Shown piece by piece: positions 58,542 to 64,000 of a stretch of 64,000 nucleotides of DNA. The position numbers and the translations under genes are program-made. The notes beneath the pieces are model-generated. The model was not told the DNA's origin and ran no database searches. It saw nothing but the letters and a program-made list of their open reading frames with translations. The DNA comes from Rhizophagus clarus (taxonomy: Eukaryota; Glomeromycota; Glomeromycetes; Glomerales; Glomeraceae): assembly GCA_015698045.1 (NCBI GenBank), contig BLAL01000252.1, positions 1,860,001 to 1,924,000 on the forward strand, written 5' to 3'. How positions within the stretch are numbered: position 1 is the stretch's first letter; each line of letters begins with the position of its first letter.

Positions 58542-61500
58542 CGGGGAAGAAAATCATTTTTAAAACAATTCGTGGCTCAAACGAACCAATTGTTTATTCA
58601 AAAAAACAAATTTTCATATGATTGACCATTTAAGAAGGATAAAAGGAAAGAGAATAATAAACACGAAATTTATTAAAAATTCATTTTGCGCAAATCTAAA
58701 TTGCTATATTTCGAAATTTTAAATATTTTCGGAATCTGTATTTTTAAAGAATCTTTATACAATCAAATAATAATATGGAATCTAATATGGAATCCTACTA
58801 AAAAAAACTTGTTTGATTGTTTTACATATATTATATTATAAACAAGTTAAACAAGTTTTTTATTTAACGTTGTTAATCGTTTTTTTAAACTGCATCTCAC
58901 TTTAATATTATAATTTCATTCATGATATGTCATCCCTGCATGATTTTCATTTGAAAGATATAATATTTTTCCTGTGAACGTCCCTTGTTATCATAATTTA
59001 CTACGGATAAGGTCAATTTGATAGTCTGCATTGCTTATATTCAATAATAAGCGTTAATCCTGTTTTTAATTATATCAAGTTATCACACTTGTACTCATCC
59101 AAATGTTCCCGCAGTATTTTTTCCCCACTTTGTTTCACGTAAAACATTATATGCATGTCCGTTATATAATCAATTAATTTTCAATATATTTTTTTTTTTT
59201 TTTCATTTTAGGTTTCTTTAAAACCAATCATCTTTCATTTTCATTAAAAAGAGATTTAACTTTAAAAAAAATCAACCGATAATTAAACCGAACCTTTGGA
59301 AAATTTTATATGTTTTATATTAAAAAAAAAAAAAAAATATTAAAAAATAATGATATACAAATAATAATATTTTAATAATAATAATAATAATAATAATGAA
59401 ATAATGAAATAATACAAATAAAAGATAAAAAAACGTAAAAAATAAGTTACTCTCCAACTGCGTCAGAAATTGAACCGCGTAAATAAAAATTGCGTTTTTT
59501 TTAGACAATAATTACTAAAATGACTAAATGTAATTAAATGTAACTCCATGCTAAAATAATTCATTCTTTTAAATAATTCATTTTTAGTGTAAAAGAAAAT
59601 TCTATTTATAAAAAAAAATGCAATTTTAAAACCTTTTTTTTACAAGATTACGGCGAGTTTCCACTTTTATAAGATCTTCTATCTCGGGAACAAATTAATA
59701 ACGTGTCAAATAAGGAACGAACCTCACGGATAAGTACTAAATATAATATTATCAACAAGAGTTAAATTAAAACCCTTGTATAGTTAGAACATCGAATAAG
59801 TTATGAGAATATATTTTTTTTTTGATTCGAAATTTTCCTCTTTTTAGAAAATTTTTTCAAAAAATGAACCTTTTTTTTTCTTTTCATTATAACATGGTAC
59901 AGCATTTACTGCATTACCTTACACCTTCTTATTACCTAAATTGAAAAGATGTGAGAAAAATAATAATTAAAACCTGAAATACCTGAAATAATCTTTTTTG
60001 ATGGTCATTACATGTTATCTGATAAAAAAAAATTATTAAGCATAAAAAAAAAAAAAAAAAAAAAAAAATGAATTATACAATTTTATCCTTTTTGATGATT
60101 AACTAAATATTGCCAAACAGTTCTGTATTTGTTTTGGTCCGGGCACTGACCACTTACGATTTTTGATAAACCTCATTTATCAGAGATGCACATGAGATGA
60201 TATCAGATTTGAAAAAAAAAAATTAATTTTTTTTTTTTCAATTTCCTGTTTTTTTCATGCTAACGGTTACTAGTTGATCAAAGCAAAAAAAAATTTTTTT
60301 GACCAATCAAATCATTCCACTAATTATTATCTACCAGAAATTCGGTAATATATATTGAGGCTTTTAAACTAGAAAAAGTGTATCTTTCAAGATAACGCGA
60401 TACGTTCTAAATGTTGCGTAACATCCGAATTCCGAAAAGCATAAAGGTCCGTAACAATCCGTAACAATCCGTACAATTCGTAACAATAATAATTTTGAAA
60501 AACCATAATAAAAAAAACTTGATTTGATGATAAATTATAAACCCTTTTTTAAACACAACGGACTTTCTTTTGAATCGATCTTCAAATTTTTACACGTTGA
60601 TATTGTGAATTTTGTATGAGATTTCGTGAACCGGAAGCACAAAAAAAAAAAAAATTTTCAATCTGTGATAAAATGCCCATTATTACTTGTATATTGTGCT
60701 TCGGAAGGAACGCGGCAATTGAAACTTTGATGTGAAAGTTTTAAGGGTGAAGATAAACAAACATCTAAACATGGTTACAACCAACCTCCCTGTATTATTC
60801 TTTGGTCAAGGAAAAGATACCTCTTGATTCTATATATTCGATAATTTTTATATACATATTTTTATATAATAAATTATTATATTATATAATTTTTTTATAT
60901 GTCTATATTAGGACACAGTACATTAAGATAAAAAGGAACGTATGCTATATTAGTTTTAGTTTGAATTCCATCATCGTAATTTCCTTAAATGCTAGTAAAA
61001 AAAAAGAATTTTTTTTTTTTTGAAACGCCTCAATTTTTTCAAAAAATAACTTGGATTGTGGCATAGATTCCCATAAAAAAAAAAGAAAAAAATAGTTATC
61101 TAATTTCGAAATTATTTTTGCTCAATTATTTTTAAAAAAAAAATAATTATAATAAAATACAATTAAAAATTTAATACAAATTATCATGTTGTGTGATATC
61201 AGCCATCATAATAATGAATTGATCACAATATAAATAATAGTTAAATATAATATGATATAATTGTACATTCTTTTTTATTCAAAAAAAAAAAAAATATTAC
61301 ACTAACTGAAAAAAAAACGTGCTTTTGACACCTTTCGTATGCGCATGGAAAAAAGATTTTTTTTTTTTTTTTTGCGATAAAAATTTTGATCCTCATGATT
61401 ACTTACAATCGAACAATATCTGAAAAAATTTTCTTGTCACAGCTTAATATTATTTATATCCGAAATTGTGTACAAGATTATTATTATTTGCTTCGGATTT

Positions 61501-62441
61501 CCTGAAAACCTGATCAAACTTTTTTTTTTGTAATAAAATTCACAAAATATTGGAATTAGCACATGCATTTACATTTAAACTTGGTACAAATCTCCTTTCA
61601 TGAAATTGCCTTTCTCATTTATTTGAAATATACAATATACATATATATATATATATGTTTATTTATTTATATACCTTTTTTTTTTTTTTTACTGTTGGGG
61701 GAGATTTTCGAAATAATATAAATAAAAAAAAAAAATTTTATAAAGTAAGACTATAATGTAAAATATGTTACATATGATGATACGGTGATGTTACTAAATT
61801 AACATGTGAAGGAAGGATGAAGGATGTGCCAACTTATGCCAATAAGATTTACATTGGTTTTCAGACCACGATGTTATTATTCGTACTACGTTAAAGTACA
61901 AAAAGTAACATAACTCCCTGATATATATATTAAATTACTTTATTTTTTCACACAATATATATATATACCCTCTGAAGCACGTTTGCCTTTTTTCAAAGCA
62001 AATAAATAAACTTTTTTTTTTTTTTTTGTGGAGGGGATATAATCACTCTCATTACCTTTTATTATTACATGTAATATTCTAGAAAGTTTTTTCTTATTTT
62101 TATTTTTTTTTTTTAAAAAAAAAAGAAATTTTTTTTTTTTTAAAAGAAAAAATCCATCCATCGATAAAAAAAATTTTCCAAGTTTTGAAAAACCTTTTTT
62201 TTTAAAATAAATAATAAATATATATATATATATACATATATGCATATATATATATTAATATTATAAGTTATATATATATTATTTTAATGCTATTATTATA
62301 TAAATAACCCGAGGAATTTTGACCAAATATTTTTGTTCATTAATCCACATTATCCATCGAGTCTATCGAGAAAACATTACACCTATTGGGAGATTTTTCA
62401 ATCGAAAAATTCGCCTGTATATTTAACTTCCGTACAGTCAC

Positions 62442-63719
62442 ATGTTGGACGTTTTATGTTTGCGTCTTTTACATAACGATTCAGGTTCGATGGCTGCATT
62501 AACAAAAGAAAAGCCAATCACGGCTGATAAGAACATTTACACAAAACAAGCAGATTATGCTAAAGCTTGGAAAAATGGTAAAAATGGTAAAAAGTTTCAT
62601 TGTACAAAACAACAATACAAATGTCCTGAACCATTACTACAGAGGCATCGTAATCCTGATATAAATTATAACAAGAAACAATTTAAAGAAGAAAAACTTC
62701 CTTGTCAAAATGATGATTCGACGCCGAATGGAGAAAATGAAGAGAAGGATAAACCAATTCCAATAAAAAAGTATAATAAAAAAATGTAAGTTTTTTTTTT
62801 TTTCAATTTTAATTTTTGTAATATTCTCATTGGTTTACATTTGTTTTAACTTTTCTACATTTTTTTTTTTTATTATAGTAATACAAGTTATACACGTTTC
62901 ACTTTGACCTTACATATTTTAATAATATTTCAACATATTTATACATTATATACCACACCAACATCATCCATCCCTTGGCGTCTTGCTTCATTTACTCAAT
63001 TAGTATATGTTACTACTACTTGCTTTCATATTGCTACTTTATTAGCAAATTTATTCAAGATAATAAAATTGGAAAGAGCCTTCGTATTATATGGAACATG
63101 GGTGATTTGGATTGGTTGGGCTATGTGCTTATGGCTTATACATCCTGAGGATAGACCTGATTTATTTAGAGCTCTTACCTCAAATGGTGGTTCTGGTATT
63201 AACCCTTATTACGTTAATCTTAATGGATCTTATGATATTGATGATCTTCTTGCACCTATGGATGCTGCTCCTTTTCTTATGCATGGAAAATGGTCCACTA
63301 CTACTTTACCGATCATCTCTTTTTTCTTATTACTTGTTATTCGACGAAATCATTGGGGATTAATCACTTGGGAACATTTAGTTTTATTGGATTATTCAAG
63401 AACTCTTAAATGGTATCGTACTTGGTGTGTGGCTGGAGCTGGTGCCGGTTGGATGTTAACATGGGAAGCTGCTAAATTTTGGCTCAGGATTCCATTTTCT
63501 GAAGGTGGAATGGTCCTTTATAGAACTGATCTTCCAACTTTCCCTGGTATATTTAACGTACTATGGGCCAGTAGTATAGCCGGTATGCTTATGGTATGCT
63601 GGTGGAGCTTCTGGACTTTTCAATATCGTGGTGTTGTATGGAAGAAAGAATTTAAAGAGGGTGTTGTTGTTTGGTCATCCCCAGATGGTTTGGTATTCGT
63701 TGGTGCCATTGGTTGTTGA
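62442..63719 (+). CDS. Multi-pass membrane protein of unknown family
   Basis: Exon 1 is 62442-62785 and exon 2 is 62879-63719 (donor GTAAGT, acceptor TTATAG), giving 394 aa. An alternative start, MAALTKEKPITADKN at 62490, would shorten it by 16 residues and looks equally good. The N-terminal ~115 residues are polar, Lys/Asn-rich and contain a C-x(n)-C pair (KKFHCTKQQYKCPEPLL). The rest shows about six hydrophobic segments, near 120-136, 146-170, 178-198, 255-270, 300-320 and 345-367, with conserved-looking aromatic clusters such as YGTWVIWIGWAMCLWLIHPE and KWYRTWCVAGAGAGWMLTWE. The Trp content is notably high. I do not recognise the family. A transporter, enzyme of lipid metabolism or receptor are all possible. 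No signal peptide. Confidence 0.75.
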
Positions 63720-64000
63720 TTGGTCTTGGTCGGTCAATAAAGGTGTATTGGTGATATTTTCCTTACACTTTAAAAACAATGCAATTTGTTTTTACCCTTT
63801 TTTTTTTCTTATTTAATTTCTTTGGTTAATATTGATTCATTTGGTCATTCGGTTTATGGATTCATTCGGTCATTTGGTTTATGGGATATTCATTCAATTT
63901 ATTCACTTATTTTTACTATTTCACGTTTTTATTTTTTCACTGAACAATTGAACAATTCAAACAAAATGATTCAAATTCCTTAAATTCCCCCTTCCAAAAA
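63720..64000. other. 3' flank of the last gene, no gene seen
   Basis: Contains repeated CATTTGGTTTATGG-type blocks (63836-63885). No coding frame was supported before the window ends. Confidence 0.4.

Larger units (their letters stand above)
55600..62441. other. 6.8-kb gene-free low-complexity stretch
   Basis: No supported gene on either strand. It holds several 10-11-bp tandem repeats (listed separately), TA and (AAT)n microsatellites (56985-57035 and 58502-58540), many T-run/A-run palindromes, and a local duplication with TGATCTTTTACCAAAAGCGA (57420-57445 and 57525-57548). A long leader or untranslated RNA cannot be excluded. Confidence 0.5.

Overview
The window looks like nuclear DNA of a very AT-rich fungus. 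I infer an early-diverging, probably arbuscular-mycorrhizal (Glomeromycotina-like) lineage. The reasons are many short GT-AG introns, extreme A/T richness, long homopolymers, a large F-box protein, and a repeat-dense half carrying Plavaka, Tc1/mariner and hAT-like DNA transposons. No organism-specific marker is visible, so the taxonomic call is inference.

Region 1 (about 1-29.4 kb) is repeat country. It opens with a LINE-like remnant and an 18-bp array without G or C. A spliced SANT/Myb-like gene fragment follows on the minus strand, then a foldback element with a 347-bp near-perfect palindrome. A Plavaka DNA transposon of about 6.1 kb (4.96-11.1 kb) has ~200-bp terminal inverted repeats, a DDE transposase on the plus strand and a second, divergent five-exon gene on the minus strand. 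Next is a second SANT-like gene (11.6-16.05 kb), broken, whose first intron holds three head-to-tail copies of a 1.33-kb unit. Then come a 50-bp tandem array (16.4-17.1 kb) and about 10 kb of tandem arrays, two of them related and oppositely oriented, with nested MITEs and a decayed Tc1/mariner copy.

Region 2 (about 29.4-41.4 kb) holds two tandem paralogous two-membrane-segment proteins that carry an FPG(F)xIC motif just after the first membrane segment and a LGG motif just before the second. This layout recalls the DEG/ENaC/ASIC channel fold and is the most interesting protein-level observation here. An F-box/leucine-rich protein and a worn retroelement Gag-like fossil follow. An almost gene-free, very AT-rich stretch runs from 41.4 to 45.6 kb.

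Region 3 (45.8-64 kb) is housekeeping. On the minus strand are a complete 12-exon gamma-tubulin gene and the small subunit of molybdopterin synthase (MoaD/MOCS2A type). On the plus strand are a small unknown gene, an Hsp110/Sse1-type chaperone, uroporphyrinogen decarboxylase (heme synthesis), signal peptidase complex subunit 3, a 6.8-kb gene-free stretch of low-complexity DNA, and a multi-pass membrane protein of unknown family. These genes serve unrelated core functions and show no sign of a functional cluster. Exon boundaries were worked out by hand from splice signals and reading phase, and the phases close in every housekeeping gene.
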